Notes: generated from the letters alone by a model not told the origin. A stretch of 39,584 nucleotides of DNA from Adonisia turfae CCMR0081 (GCF_011009555.1 NZ_QXHD01000003.1:569202-608785); one strand, 5' to 3'. Shown: positions 25,672-34,766, numbered from the stretch's first letter. Made by a program: numbers and translations.

Positions 25672-27228
25672 CTAGTCTGAATCACTGGGCCGTACACCTT
25701 TCATAATGCGTGATAGCTCACTCTTCTCGTCCACAGAAACCCGAGTGGGTGAACCGCTGATAATGCGCTCTAGGTTACGGAAGGAGTCCTTGATTTCCGG
25801 GCCATTGGCACTGATGGTGTATTCACGGATAGCCTTGTCATGCCAAGATCCCCGCATCTTGAATACATTCAATGCCCGAGACATTTGACCACGTATTTCC
25901 ACATATTGCAGCATTAAGATGGTGTCTGTGATAGTGGAAATATGCGAGTCAGTAATGGAATGGGAGCCCATAAACTGCTCCGTAGTGTTTGTAAAGAAAC
26001 CAGTGATTTCTTCCTGTTTTGCATAACCCGTTACACCAATGACAAACTGACGGAACGAATTATTGCTGACTCCGCGATCCAAAGCTGACAGAGAATCGAT
26101 GGCAATACGTGAGGGCTTAAACTGTGCAATCTCAGACTTAATAATCTGCAAGTGGTCTTCGAGTCCAGCAGATTCGGGATATGCGCAGATGATTTTGAGT
26201 AGTCCCGCGCGCTCTAACTCCTCAAAGTCAATGCCCCAGGAGTAAGCATTTCTAGATAGCTGTGCGCGAGATTCTTCGTAGGCAAAAAGAATGGAACGCT
26301 CTTTTGCCTGACAGCCATTTTCAATGAACTTACTAACCAGCAACGTTTTACCTGTCCCTGTTGCCCCGGTGGCCAAGATAATTGAGTCCTTAAAGAATCC
26401 ACCGCCACACATTTCATCCAGGGCTTTGACTCCAGAGGAGACCCGTACATTCGATGAACGTTGAGTCAGGCGCATTGCCCCCAACGGAAAGATATTGATA
26501 CCGTTTTGGGTAATGGTGAAAGGGTATTCCCCTTTCATATGGGTCGTGCCCCGCAGCTTGAGAATTTCGATGGTACGGCGACGACGCTCCCCTTCGAGGA
26601 CATTGCGAACAATAACGACGTTATCTGACACAAATTCCTCGACTCCAAAGCGGGCAACGGGACCATACTCGTCCACGCGCTCTGTTGACATTAGAGTCGT
26701 CACGCCCATTTGTTTAAGACGCGCAACTAATCGAAAAATTTCACGCCGGACTACACCAGCTGCATCGTATTGCTGAAAAACGGCTGTAACCGAGTCGATG
26801 GATACCCGTCGTGCCTTGTACTTACGAATAGCGTATTGAATCCGCTCAATTAATGCTGAGAGGTCGAAATTACCTACGATTTCTTGACCTTCGGGATCGG
26901 GGGATGCATCCAGAATGAATAGCTTGCCATCATCAATGAGCTTCTGTAGATCCCAGCCAAAGCTGCAAGCATTTTGAATGATGTCGGCAGGTGACTCTTC
27001 GAAGGTGACAAATACACCGGGTTCATCAAAATCTGTGATGCCGTTATATAGAAACTGTACGGCAATCAAGGTTTTACCAGTACCTGAAGTTCCACTGACG
27101 AGGGTCGAACGCCCGGCAGGCAGACCACCATGACTGATGTCATCAAAGCCTTCCATCATGGTGCGAATTTTTCTTACGCCCGCCAAGGTATTATTCGAGG
27201 GGATTTCACCTTGAGAAGACTGAGTCAT
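25672..27228 (-). CDS. kaiC: Circadian clock ATPase/kinase KaiC
   Basis: KaiC is the hexameric core of the cyanobacterial clock; it cycles through phosphorylation and ATP hydrolysis. This 518-residue protein keeps the Synechococcus elongatus numbering: CI Walker A with Lys52 and Thr53 (GTSGTGKT) and Glu77/Glu78; CII Walker A with Lys294 and Thr295 (GATGTGKT) and Glu318/Glu319. The phosphosites are Ser431 and Thr432 (SHISTITDT). The A-loop/C-terminal tail ends RIMKGVRPSDSD, where KaiA binds. It is the last gene of the kai cluster. Its start is 339 bases from the end of kaiB, a wide gap, and two 24-base repeats lie directly before the ATG with no clear ribosome binding site. Confidence 0.99.
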   Translation of the reverse strand: MTQSSQGEIPSNNTLAGVRKIRTMMEGFDDISHGGLPAGRSTLVSGTSGTGKTLIAVQFLYNGITDFDEPGVFVTFEESPADIIQNACSFGWDLQKLIDDGKLFILDASPDPEGQEIVGNFDLSALIERIQYAIRKYKARRVSIDSVTAVFQQYDAAGVVRREIFRLVARLKQMGVTTLMSTERVDEYGPVARFGVEEFVSDNVVIVRNVLEGERRRRTIEILKLRGTTHMKGEYPFTITQNGINIFPLGAMRLTQRSSNVRVSSGVKALDEMCGGGFFKDSIILATGATGTGKTLLVSKFIENGCQAKERSILFAYEESRAQLSRNAYSWGIDFEELERAGLLKIICAYPESAGLEDHLQIIKSEIAQFKPSRIAIDSLSALDRGVSNNSFRQFVIGVTGYAKQEEITGFFTNTTEQFMGSHSITDSHISTITDTILMLQYVEIRGQMSRALNVFKMRGSWHDKAIREYTISANGPEIKDSFRNLERIISGSPTRVSVDEKSELSRIMKGVRPSDSD

Positions 27229-27232
27229 AACT

Positions 27233-27280
27233 TAGTAAATTGACCTGTTAAAAAAATAGTGAGTTGGCCTGTAAAAAAAT
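27233..27280 (-). repeat. Two 24-base tandem repeats just before the kaiC start
   Basis: Units at 27233-27256 and 27257-27280 share TAGT, TTGACCTGT or TTGGCCTGT, and a run of seven A (plus strand). The first unit ends four bases from the kaiC ATG. Read as kaiC mRNA each unit is a U-run, ACAGG, then C/U-rich sequence. Confidence 0.8.
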
Positions 27281-27442
27281 ACAGTGGGAGAAAAGAACAT
27301 TACTAATATTTCAACAGGTTAAGTTATCAAGAGCAAGCACTATAGATGATTCTGCTCCAAGAACATCGTGCGTACTGGCATATATTGCCAAAAACTCTAT
27401 ATTTCATGCTTGTGAACTGTATGCAAAGGAGCTTGTGTTATG

Positions 27443-27513
27443 AGCGTTGCCCAATTGGTGCATTACACTTCTATCCTTTGCCACATTCCAGTCTGGAATG
27501 CATAAGCAACGCT
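27443..27513 (-). promoter_or_regulatory. Nested inverted repeat between kaiB and kaiC
   Basis: Outer arms AGCGTTGC (27443-27450) and GCAACGCT (27506-27513) are perfect. Inside lies a 17-base palindrome, CATTCCAG-T-CTGGAATG (27484-27500). The inner palindrome has the form of an operator; together they could also fold as RNA after kaiB. No T run follows, so a simple terminator is unlikely. Confidence 0.6.
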
Positions 27514-27567
27514 TCTCAAAAATCGAAACATTACTTTAAGACTGATAAGTTACTTTGGTAAAATAGG

Positions 27568-27870
27568 CTAATCATCCTCCCTGAGCTCATCATAAAGCAA
27601 GTCTAGACCGATCAGGACGCGCTCACGGTCAGACAGGTCGCCAATGATTTTACGAACAGGAGGCGGTAGGATTTTTGCCAAGGTTGGAGTCGCTAATATT
27701 TTGTCTTCTTCAGCGAGCTGTGGATTTTGTAAGACATCAATGACCTTTAATGCATAAACGCCCTGAAACTCTTCTTCCAAGATCGTGTTGAGCATTTTGA
27801 GTGCCCGAGTAGAGTTTGGGGTATTGCCAGCAACGTAGAGTTTTAATATGTAGGTCTTTTTATAGGCCAT
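27568..27870 (-). CDS. kaiB: Circadian clock protein KaiB
   Basis: This 100-residue thioredoxin-like, fold-switching protein binds KaiC in the dephosphorylation phase and sequesters KaiA. The sequence starts [22 protein letters not shown]. Gly88 and Asp90 in VLIGLDLLY occupy the positions where mutation controls fold switching in studied homologues. The C-terminus is short and acidic (YDELREDD). It lies 77 bases after kaiA on the same strand. In S. elongatus kaiB and kaiC share a short-spaced operon; here 339 bases separate them, so kaiC may have its own promoter. Confidence 0.99.
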   Translation of the reverse strand: MAYKKTYILKLYVAGNTPNSTRALKMLNTILEEEFQGVYALKVIDVLQNPQLAEEDKILATPTLAKILPPPVRKIIGDLSDRERVLIGLDLLYDELREDD

Positions 27871-27947
27871 TGAAGGGTTCCCGAATGTGTGGCAGATGTG
27901 GAGTACAAGAGTCCATAAATAAAATTGGGACGTGCGTAAATCAGATT

Positions 27948-28799
27948 CTATGATTCACGTGGAATAGAGCGACGGTACATTTCACATAGATGGGCCAGCA
28001 CATCAATTAGGGTTAAGCGATAGTCCAATAAAATTTCCTCACTACGTCCTTCCATGTGGAGCTGCTTTGAAAAATTGTCCATCAGTTCCATATGGATTTC
28101 GACAACCTTAGAAATGGATACGTCAGCAAAGAACGCTAAGTTAACGTAGTCATCAATACGTTGATTTAGGCTTTTGTCATCCGATGAAAAATAACTCAGG
28201 ATGATTTGACGATAGTCTTGACGCAATTGATCTAAAAACTCATGACGCTCCTCCACGGTCATGTTGCGTACAAAATTTTGAGAATTACGCTTGTAATACA
28301 CACCCAAATAGCCTAAGCGTTCTTGGAGTTTTTCAGTCAGTCGCTGCTGCTGAAGGCTCAACAGAAATATGCGATTATCCCGGTTTTCTGTTGGAGAACC
28401 TTCATTATCAACGACAGTGCTAGAGTTGGCTGGCAGTTTTAAAAATTGGCTGATGGCTTTGTGAACCTGGTCTTCAATGGTATCTAATTGACCTGGACTG
28501 ATCTGGATAACAGCATCGTGATACTGGGTGCGTTGCTCTAAAGCATCCTGTGCTGAGATCACTAAAGTAGGCAGCAAAATATCACGCTCCCACAGCTCAT
28601 GTAGTAAATCCCAACCATCTTGATTAGGTTGGACAACCAAACAATCAATCCGATGACGATTACTGATGGTCCACTGCACAAACTCTGTGTGCGTCTGGCT
28701 CCAACTAATAGCAAAAGGACTGTGGGTGAGCGTTTTCTTGAGAGACTCCGCCATAGAGGCCTGAGCCGTATAAATTCCAACCAGGAAGCGTGCAGCCAA
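27948..28799 (-). CDS. kaiA: Circadian clock protein KaiA
   Basis: KaiA promotes KaiC autophosphorylation by binding its C-terminal tail. This 283-residue protein is full-length. A pseudo-receiver domain covers about residues 1-135 ([20 protein letters not shown] and [14 protein letters not shown], lacking the phosphoacceptor pattern). The KaiC-binding helical domain covers about 175-283 ([26 protein letters not shown] and [30 protein letters not shown]). It is not the short KaiA of heterocyst-forming genera. Its upstream 348-base region carries its promoter. Confidence 0.98.
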   Translation of the reverse strand: MAARFLVGIYTAQASMAESLKKTLTHSPFAISWSQTHTEFVQWTISNRHRIDCLVVQPNQDGWDLLHELWERDILLPTLVISAQDALEQRTQYHDAVIQISPGQLDTIEDQVHKAISQFLKLPANSSTVVDNEGSPTENRDNRIFLLSLQQQRLTEKLQERLGYLGVYYKRNSQNFVRNMTVEERHEFLDQLRQDYRQIILSYFSSDDKSLNQRIDDYVNLAFFADVSISKVVEIHMELMDNFSKQLHMEGRSEEILLDYRLTLIDVLAHLCEMYRRSIPRES

Positions 28800-29147
28800 A
28801 ATTGAGATGAATGTTACGCAATGTTAATTGATTTATTGCACTATTTAACAGCTTATTGTTTATCTATGGAGACGATATTTTATATTTTTATGCGAATTGG
28901 GAGATGAGTAGCCAATGAGTACAAAAGTTTGCAGTCAAAGGAAAATTTAATAGGTACTTTTTATCAAAACTAAGCATATAGGCTACGAGTGGTAGCTATG
29001 GCAAACTTAAGTATTTTTATCTGGGAGTTATTTTTGGCGTCCTCAGATGTCTGTACTTAAGGGCGCTTAGGGGAGACATATTGCCTCAGAAGAATAATTA
29101 CGGACAAGTGTTCCATTGTTATTGTGATCTGAGCACTGCATAATCAA
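28800..29147. other. 348-base region upstream of kaiA
   Basis: The region is AT-rich and holds no supported gene. It must carry the kaiA promoter. I noticed two CTTAAG sites and several A/T runs, but no promoter or operator that I could place with confidence. Confidence 0.5.
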
Positions 29148-29221
29148 CGAGCATGGAGGGATTCGAACCCCCGACCGCCAGAACCGGAATCTGGTGCTCT
29201 ATCCAGCTGAGCTACATGCCC
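29148..29221 (-). tRNA. tRNA-Arg (anticodon CCG)
   Basis: The minus strand folds as a 74-base tRNA. The acceptor stem is GGGCATG with CATGCTC (one G-U pair), the D arm is GCTC-AGCTGGATA-GAGC, and the anticodon arm is CCAGA-TTCCGGT-TCTGG, giving anticodon CCG for CGG codons. The T arm is GGGGG-TTCGAAT-CCCTC, and the discriminator base is G. CCA is not encoded and must be added. It is divergent from the ABC gene. Confidence 0.96.
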
Positions 29222-29308
29222 TCGTTTCTAGCTTAGTTTATCCAGGAACCGTGCTTAATATTAGCACTTGTGTTCGTATCTGTCTTTGCCTTTACGTTAA
29301 ACGTGTTG

Positions 29309-30241
29309 ATGGCATACGCTCATGGGGGTGTGCAAGATGCGTGCTGCGTGCTGGATATTCAGAATTTATCAAAAGCTTTTGGTCAGCGTCAGGCACTATC
29401 GGCTTTGACCCTGAGGTTGGAGTCAGGTGAAGTGTATGGTCTGTTAGGGCCTAATGGAGCTGGAAAAACCACAACCATTAATTTGCTCAGTGGTTTATTA
29501 CGACCCGATCACGGACAGGTGTTGATTGCTGGGCAGCCTGCTGCTGAATCAACCAAGCCATATTTGGGGATTATGCCGCAGCAAAACCTGCTGTACCAAA
29601 GTCTTACCTGTGGGGAGAACCTGGCATTCTTTGCCAAAATCTATGGCCTGGAATCTACAGCGCGATCGCAACGTATCCAAACCTGCTTGACCGCTGTCAA
29701 TCTTCAAGATCGGGTTAACAGCGTTGTTGGTTCCTTAAGCGGTGGTATGCAGCGACGGTTGAGTTTAGCCATTGCCATTGTGCATCAGCCAAAGTTAGTG
29801 GTCCTTGATGAACCTACCACCGGATTAGATATTGAAGCGCGCTACGAGGTCTGGGATTTAATTCGGCAGCTTAAGCAACAGGGGGTAACGGTGCTGCTAA
29901 CTACTCATCTACTTGATGAAGCAGAACGACTGTGCGATCGCATCGGTTTTCTTAAGCAGGGTTGCTTACTGGCTCAAGGGAGTCTCCCGGAACTGCGAAG
30001 CCATATTCCAGCTGAGGAGGTGGTGATTCTACAGACGGCAGATGAAGAGGCCGCCATTGCCCAAGCCGCCAACCATGGATTTACAATGCGCCGCTATGAC
30101 ACTCACCTGGCGTTTTGGATACCTGAGCGATTAGAACTCAGAGAGCTAATTGCCAAATTTGATGGCATTCCGATAGATTCCATTGCCCGCAGCCCAGTCA
30201 CCTTAGAGCATATTTACTTAGAAGTGACCCGTTCAGTCTGA
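29309..30241 (+). CDS. ABC-2 type transporter ATP-binding protein
   Basis: This product of about 310 residues is the cytoplasmic ATPase of an ABC-2 exporter. Motifs in order are Walker A GPNGAGKTT, signature LSGGMQRRLSLA, Walker B LVVLDEPTTGLD and switch His in TTHLLDEAE. The C-terminal 90 residues are the usual regulatory extension. The start is uncertain: the frame is open to a GTG at 29270, an ATG lies at 29309, and a GTG at 29348 would give the typical start V-LDIQNLSKAF. I chose the ATG. No permease gene follows; 395 bases of non-coding DNA come next, so the partner must be encoded elsewhere. The substrate (drug, polysaccharide or lipid) is unknown. Confidence 0.9.
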   Translation: MAYAHGGVQDACCVLDIQNLSKAFGQRQALSALTLRLESGEVYGLLGPNGAGKTTTINLLSGLLRPDHGQVLIAGQPAAESTKPYLGIMPQQNLLYQSLTCGENLAFFAKIYGLESTARSQRIQTCLTAVNLQDRVNSVVGSLSGGMQRRLSLAIAIVHQPKLVVLDEPTTGLDIEARYEVWDLIRQLKQQGVTVLLTTHLLDEAERLCDRIGFLKQGCLLAQGSLPELRSHIPAEEVVILQTADEEAAIAQAANHGFTMRRYDTHLAFWIPERLELRELIAKFDGIPIDSIARSPVTLEHIYLEVTRSV

Positions 30242-30636
30242 AGATACGTACTCTGTCTATCGTAAATACCCTAAACCCTTGTGAATAGTCTGATTAAACC
30301 CTTTCTTCAAAGTAGGTTTATTGAAGTTCACCAGGTGTTCATGGGCATGCTTAGGGGACTGGGGTAGTCTATATTTAGTTCGAGAGAACGCTTATGACTA
30401 CTGCGTTTGCAGCTTAAATTTAACTTCTATTCTGACTGACTTTTTAGCAGTTTCCTTTATACAGACCTATTTATTGCAGGACGGGCCTCAGCGTAATGTT
30501 GAGGCCCGTCTTCTATTTATTAGTAGTTCAGCCTCCATACCAGGGCAGAGGGTGAACTACTTTAAAGCGCTGGCTAACCCGGTTAATATAGCGTTGGGTT
30601 TGCTCTGTAGCGTTGGCATGATTGTCCAACAAACGT
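30242..30636. other. 395-base region with a strong terminator and a possible short transcript
   Basis: No conventional gene is recognised. A TATATT (30370-30375) could serve as a -10 box, although its -35 region is weak. It is followed by a seven-codon ATG frame (30394-30417, MTTAFAA) and then by the hairpin terminator at 30480. That arrangement would fit a transcript of roughly 130 bases, either a small RNA or an ABC-gene 3' end. Confidence 0.5.
30480..30520 (+). terminator. Strong rho-independent terminator
   Basis: GACGGGCCTCA (30480-30490) pairs perfectly with TGAGGCCCGTC (30500-30510) across a 9-base loop. TTCTATTTATT follows. It lies 238 bases beyond the ABC gene stop, which leaves room for a separate short transcript. 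Confidence 0.85.
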
Positions 30637-30846
30637 ATGGTTAAATTTCTGCTTGTGGTGATTCCAGCGTTTTTAGTAATTGCGATCGCAATCCTGTCGG
30701 TACAGAACGCCACCCCGATTTCCCTACAATTTTTGGCGTTTCGTTCAGTGGCCCTACCGTTTGGCTTGTGGTTAGGGATTGGTCTGGCAGCTGGCCTGGT
30801 CGGCACAGCGGGTTTACTCACCGTGTTTTCAAGCAAACGCCGGTAG
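30637..30846 (+). CDS. LapA domain (DUF1049) small membrane protein
   Basis: This 69-residue protein has two hydrophobic helices (about residues 3-25 and 42-62) joined by SVQNATPISLQFLAFRS, the usual LapA/DUF1049 pattern, and a short basic end (SSKRR). Homologues sit in the inner membrane and take part in lipopolysaccharide-related assembly in E. coli; in cyanobacteria the role is unknown. The frame is open to TTG at 30622, but ATG 30637 is the natural start. It is convergent with recG, with 89 bases between. Confidence 0.82.
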   Translation: MVKFLLVVIPAFLVIAIAILSVQNATPISLQFLAFRSVALPFGLWLGIGLAAGLVGTAGLLTVFSSKRR

Positions 30847-30935
30847 GGAAATTGTCAGGTGTAAATTGTGAGTTGTTGGTCCCAATCCATTGCTAATTGA
30901 GCAGTTATAACACTCATAAAGTTCAAGACTCAGAA

Positions 30936-33422
30936 CTATGTAAAGATCGCTCCGCCCATCAACTTTGTATAACGACGGTTCAACTCTTTTTTAATTAACG
31001 GCCACTGCTCCAAAGTCGAGTCTTGCTGGATGAGCTGCTCTGCTGCTGTCCGGGCTAGCTCCAAAACCTCTTGATCATTCACCAGGCTAGCCAAAGCAAA
31101 GTCAGGCAGTCCTGATTGACGGGTGCCTAACACCTCACCAGGACCCCGGAATCGCAGATCCATCTCAGCAATGAAGAACCCATCTTGCGACTGTTCTAGA
31201 ACCCGCAGTCGCTGCAAAGCCATTTCGCTTTTACTACTGCTCATCAATAGGCAATAGGATTGGTCAGCCCCGCGTCCTACACGTCCCCGTAGCTGATGCA
31301 GTTGTGAGAGACCAAAGCGCTCAGCATGTTCAATGAGCATGACACTGGCGTTGGGCACATCCACCCCAACTTCTACCACTGTGGTGGACACCAAGATCTG
31401 GGTATGGCGATCGCGAAATTTTGTAATGGCCGCATCTTTATCAGCAGAGCTCATGCGCCCATGGAGCAGACCGACGTTGAACTCAGGAAAAACAACCTCG
31501 CTCAGACGCTGATGTTCTTCGATGGCAGAACGCAAGTCCAGCTTTTCAGATTCATCAACCAGGGGTAGCACGATGTAAATTTGTCGGCTTTGGGTGATCT
31601 CACGTCGCATGAGATCGTAGGCATGGTTGCGATCTCGACCAGCTAATAATGTGGTTTGAATGGGCTTACGCCCGGGCGGGAGTTCGTCAATTTGGCTAAC
31701 GTCCAGATCTCCATGCAATGTCAGGGCTAGAGTTCGCGGTATAGGCGTAGCCGTGAGGGTGAGCACGTGGGGATTATCACCTTTTTGCTGGAGCTTAGCC
31801 CGCTGAGCTACCCCAAACCGATGTTGCTCATCGATGGTGACGAGACCTAAACGACTAAATTTCACAGGATCTTCGATCAAGGCATGGGTTCCTACCAGGA
31901 TGGGGAGTTCTCCCGTTTCGAGTTGGGAATGAATTTCCCGGCGCTTGGCGGTTTTGGTGGAACCAGTTAGCAGTTCCACGGGTAAGTGCAATAGGTTAAA
32001 CCATTCCACTAACTTGCGGTAGTGCTGCTCTGCTAACACTTCTGTGGGGGCCATCAGGGCTGCCTGATATCCGGCCTGAATGGTTGCGAGGATTGCCACC
32101 ACTGCCACTACGGTTTTCCCGGAGCCCACATCTCCCTGCACTAGTCGATTCATCGGTGTGGACTGCTGCAAGTCCACCAGAATTTCCTGCACTACCCGAG
32201 CTTGAGCCTCTGTCAGGCTAAAGGGCAGTACCCGATAGAACTGATCGATCAGCTCACCAGTAGGGGCCATGTGAATTTGAGTGTGAGCCTGTTGCTGTTT
32301 GCGACGGGACAGCAGACCTAATTGCAAATAGAAGAATTCATCAAACACCAGACGGCGGCGGGCAATTGCCAGAGCCTCACTATCGGGTGGAAAGTGAATG
32401 TGCGCAATTGCCACCGTTAGTTGAATCAAACCATGTTGCTCCCGCAGCGCAGTGGGAAACGGCTCTCGAATTTCTATAGCGGCGGGCAAGGCAGCGACCA
32501 CTGCCTTACGGACCAGTGGGGCAGGCACACCTTCTGTCAGGGGATATACAGGGACCACGCGACCTACCGTGTCGGAGTCAATGGCTTCCTGGGTATCTCC
32601 GAGTACCTCCAGGTCTGGATCGTCTAAGGTGATGCCATATTTTCCTTTTTTTACCAAGCCCGAGGCAGCTAATGTAGAGCCGACTGGGTAGAGACGCTTT
32701 TGCCGTTCTTGCCAAGCTCGGTTACGAAAGCGCGCTCCGGCCAAGAATCGATTGAGTTTGAGGGTGCCAGTGCCGTCGTAGAGACTGAGTTCAAAAATCG
32801 TCAGTTTTGCATTGCGAGGACTATTGAAGCAATTGCAACGCCGCACGGTGCCCACAATCGTCACGGTGTCACCCGCTTTAAGATCTCGAATTTTGACCTG
32901 GCGGGCATAGTCTAGATGGTCGCGAGGATAGTAATAGAGCACATCCCGGACGGTATACAGCCCTAACTTTGCGAGTCGTTCGCTATTCTTGGGGCCGATG
33001 CCTTTGAGATAAGTGATGGGCTGATCTAGGGGATGGCCTGAGCGAGGTAAGCTCGGTGTCTGAGTAATTAAGGATTTGGTTTTAGGGCGTTGGTTGGATC
33101 TTGAGGATGGACGACCGACCGCTTCACTAGCCTTAGGGCTGGGCTTTTCTAATAGTTGACGACTCTGCTGTAAAAACCGTCGAGTGTTGGCCACCAGATG
33201 CTGCCGTTGGGCAAAGCTGAGGGCGCTATATTTATCGAAGTCTTCCGAGAGATTACGCCAGCGTTCTTGGTCAATGGCAGGCAGACTGCTGGGGACCTTG
33301 CGTAAGCTATCTCGCAAAAATTCGCTAAATCGTTTTTGATGGCCTTGCAGGTCATTGAACCCCGCTTCAGCTTCGACACTCAGTGCCTTTTGCAGACGGA
33401 TCCAGTCGGTCTGATCAGCCAT
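30936..33422 (-). CDS. recG: ATP-dependent DNA helicase RecG
   Basis: RecG regresses stalled replication forks and processes branched DNA. This 828-residue protein has an N-terminal extension of about 130 residues beyond the E. coli length, as in other cyanobacteria. A wedge/OB domain follows (about 135-400, with PITYLKGIGPKNSERLAKLG). The helicase motor has Walker A GDVGSGKT, DEQH box, TATPIPRTLAL, and later the QLRGRVGRG motif. The C-terminal GPGEVLGTRQSGLPDF is diagnostic. Its ATG overlaps the stop of the preceding gene as TAATG, so translation of the two is coupled. Confidence 0.97.
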   Translation of the reverse strand: MADQTDWIRLQKALSVEAEAGFNDLQGHQKRFSEFLRDSLRKVPSSLPAIDQERWRNLSEDFDKYSALSFAQRQHLVANTRRFLQQSRQLLEKPSPKASEAVGRPSSRSNQRPKTKSLITQTPSLPRSGHPLDQPITYLKGIGPKNSERLAKLGLYTVRDVLYYYPRDHLDYARQVKIRDLKAGDTVTIVGTVRRCNCFNSPRNAKLTIFELSLYDGTGTLKLNRFLAGARFRNRAWQERQKRLYPVGSTLAASGLVKKGKYGITLDDPDLEVLGDTQEAIDSDTVGRVVPVYPLTEGVPAPLVRKAVVAALPAAIEIREPFPTALREQHGLIQLTVAIAHIHFPPDSEALAIARRRLVFDEFFYLQLGLLSRRKQQQAHTQIHMAPTGELIDQFYRVLPFSLTEAQARVVQEILVDLQQSTPMNRLVQGDVGSGKTVVAVVAILATIQAGYQAALMAPTEVLAEQHYRKLVEWFNLLHLPVELLTGSTKTAKRREIHSQLETGELPILVGTHALIEDPVKFSRLGLVTIDEQHRFGVAQRAKLQQKGDNPHVLTLTATPIPRTLALTLHGDLDVSQIDELPPGRKPIQTTLLAGRDRNHAYDLMRREITQSRQIYIVLPLVDESEKLDLRSAIEEHQRLSEVVFPEFNVGLLHGRMSSADKDAAITKFRDRHTQILVSTTVVEVGVDVPNASVMLIEHAERFGLSQLHQLRGRVGRGADQSYCLLMSSSKSEMALQRLRVLEQSQDGFFIAEMDLRFRGPGEVLGTRQSGLPDFALASLVNDQEVLELARTAAEQLIQQDSTLEQWPLIKKELNRRYTKLMGGAIFT

Positions 33423-34597
33423 TAGTCGTTGGTCCAGCTAGCTCTCCAGGCGTCTTCGGCTTGTGCGATCGCAAGCTGTCGTTCAGCATCCTTATAGGCA
33501 TGGCCAACACGTTTCAGATGCGCCATTTTCTTCCGAATATGGCTTCGCCAAAGTGCGACGTTCGTCTCCGCAAATTCAATTTCCGAGAGCCGTAAATGAA
33601 TCATGACAAAATCGGGCAGCGACTCTAACTGGAGAAATTGAGGCATCGATATAGATGCTTCAGAACGATTTTCGTCCCCATCTGAATCTTGGTCTGATGT
33701 GTCTTCGCCAGTAATAATAGCGGCGGCAATCTCAGCGTCAGCCCACTGCTCATCGAGCTTATGATCTTCACCTTCGTCAGGCTCGCCATCACTCTTTGAA
33801 AATCTACTTTTCTCGGGTTCGTGCAGGATCTTGATCGATAGTCTGACCAAATTAGGTGTTTTCATAGGGATATGGCCTAGACGTTCTGACTCTGACGTCG
33901 CCGCTAACAATGCATGGGGGATCTCTGGCATTACATTTGCTGTTCGCAAAAGCTCATTTGCCTTCTCGGAGACTGCCTTGAGCACATCTCGAATAGCTTT
34001 CTCAATTAAAATTTGCCGCCGCATGATCTGTGCAGGTTGTAGTGGTCCTGACGGTTCGGTTTCTGGCTGTGACTCCTCTAAACGCTCACTATCCATGAGT
34101 GAACGAATATCGGCTAAGAGTTTTTCTTGAGATCGCTGTGTTTGGGGTGACTTGCCAGGGTGTGTGTGATGTTCTTGGTCCTCAACTGTATCAGCTGCTG
34201 AGGGGCTGGTTTTAGGCGTTGATTCTGATTGCTCTCTGGCAGAAGCTGCTTCTAAAAATAATTGCCGAATGACGGCGAGGCCATCTTCCTCTGCTGGTTG
34301 TAAGCTCAGGCGCTTTGCTGTAGCCCATTTGTCCTGTAGGTGAGTGTGAATGCGATTGCCCAACTCGCGCAGCTTGTGCTGTAAACGATCACGTTGGGAC
34401 AAGCTCAGTTCTAAAAAACTCTCAGGATAAACCTGCGTACAAATATGATAAGCCGCTAATATTAGCTGGCGTTTGCTTGCCTGACTTAAAACTTGTAAAT
34501 ATTTATCGATTAAGCCTTCAAGCTCAGTGGCAATATCAGCAGTTTGCGTCTGAAGCTTGGAAAGCTGCTGTTCAATATGACCACTTGCGTTACCCAT
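33422..34597 (-). CDS. Conserved unknown protein coupled to recG
   Basis: I do not recognise this 391-residue protein's fold. The first 120 residues are helical and rich in Gln and Leu (SHIEQQLSKLQTQ-like, with ASKRQLILAAYHICTQVYPES). A low-complexity Ser/Glu region lies near 125-185. The middle has RRQILIEKAIRDVLKAVSEKANELL, and an acidic stretch is near 260-310. A helical end follows, with LPDFVMIHLRLSEIEFAETNVALWR. No signal peptide, membrane helix or catalytic motif is seen. It precedes recG with a one-base TAATG overlap. A role in DNA repair or replication is inferred from the coupling only. Confidence 0.75.
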   Translation of the reverse strand: MGNASGHIEQQLSKLQTQTADIATELEGLIDKYLQVLSQASKRQLILAAYHICTQVYPESFLELSLSQRDRLQHKLRELGNRIHTHLQDKWATAKRLSLQPAEEDGLAVIRQLFLEAASAREQSESTPKTSPSAADTVEDQEHHTHPGKSPQTQRSQEKLLADIRSLMDSERLEESQPETEPSGPLQPAQIMRRQILIEKAIRDVLKAVSEKANELLRTANVMPEIPHALLAATSESERLGHIPMKTPNLVRLSIKILHEPEKSRFSKSDGEPDEGEDHKLDEQWADAEIAAAIITGEDTSDQDSDGDENRSEASISMPQFLQLESLPDFVMIHLRLSEIEFAETNVALWRSHIRKKMAHLKRVGHAYKDAERQLAIAQAEDAWRASWTND

Positions 34598-34766
34598 TAG
34601 CGCAGATATTAGACAAAAAACGTGATGTAGAACGGCATTACAATGCCGTAAATCCCAGTATAGGCGCTATGACAAATGTTCTAATATTTCAGAGTCATTT
34701 GCCTAATTCATAAATACTGACATCTGAGGTGCTATAAGTACTTGCCCCTAGCCAATGGAAAGATAT

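Larger units (their letters stand above)
27229..27567. other. 339-base kaiB-kaiC intergenic region with nested inverted repeat
   Basis: No gene is supported here. The region has a tandem repeat next to kaiC (27233-27280) and a nested inverted repeat (27443-27513). On the minus strand TTGATA with a TATTAG 16 bases downstream (about 27306-27333) could be a kaiC promoter, but this is weak. An open frame at 27346-27561 on the plus strand shows no protein-like features. Confidence 0.65.

Noticed and set aside
27346..27561. 71-codon plus-strand open frame between kaiB and kaiC
   Set aside because: It lies antisense to the kai genes, over the inverted repeat, and has cysteine- and histidine-rich random composition with no ribosome binding site.
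29194..29430. 78-codon open frame overlapping tRNA-Arg and the ABC gene start
   Set aside because: It overlaps a tRNA and a strong ABC ATPase in another frame.
30321..30644. 107-codon open frame containing the terminator at 30480
   Set aside because: A strong terminator hairpin within it and its overlap with the LapA start make it unlikely to be translated.
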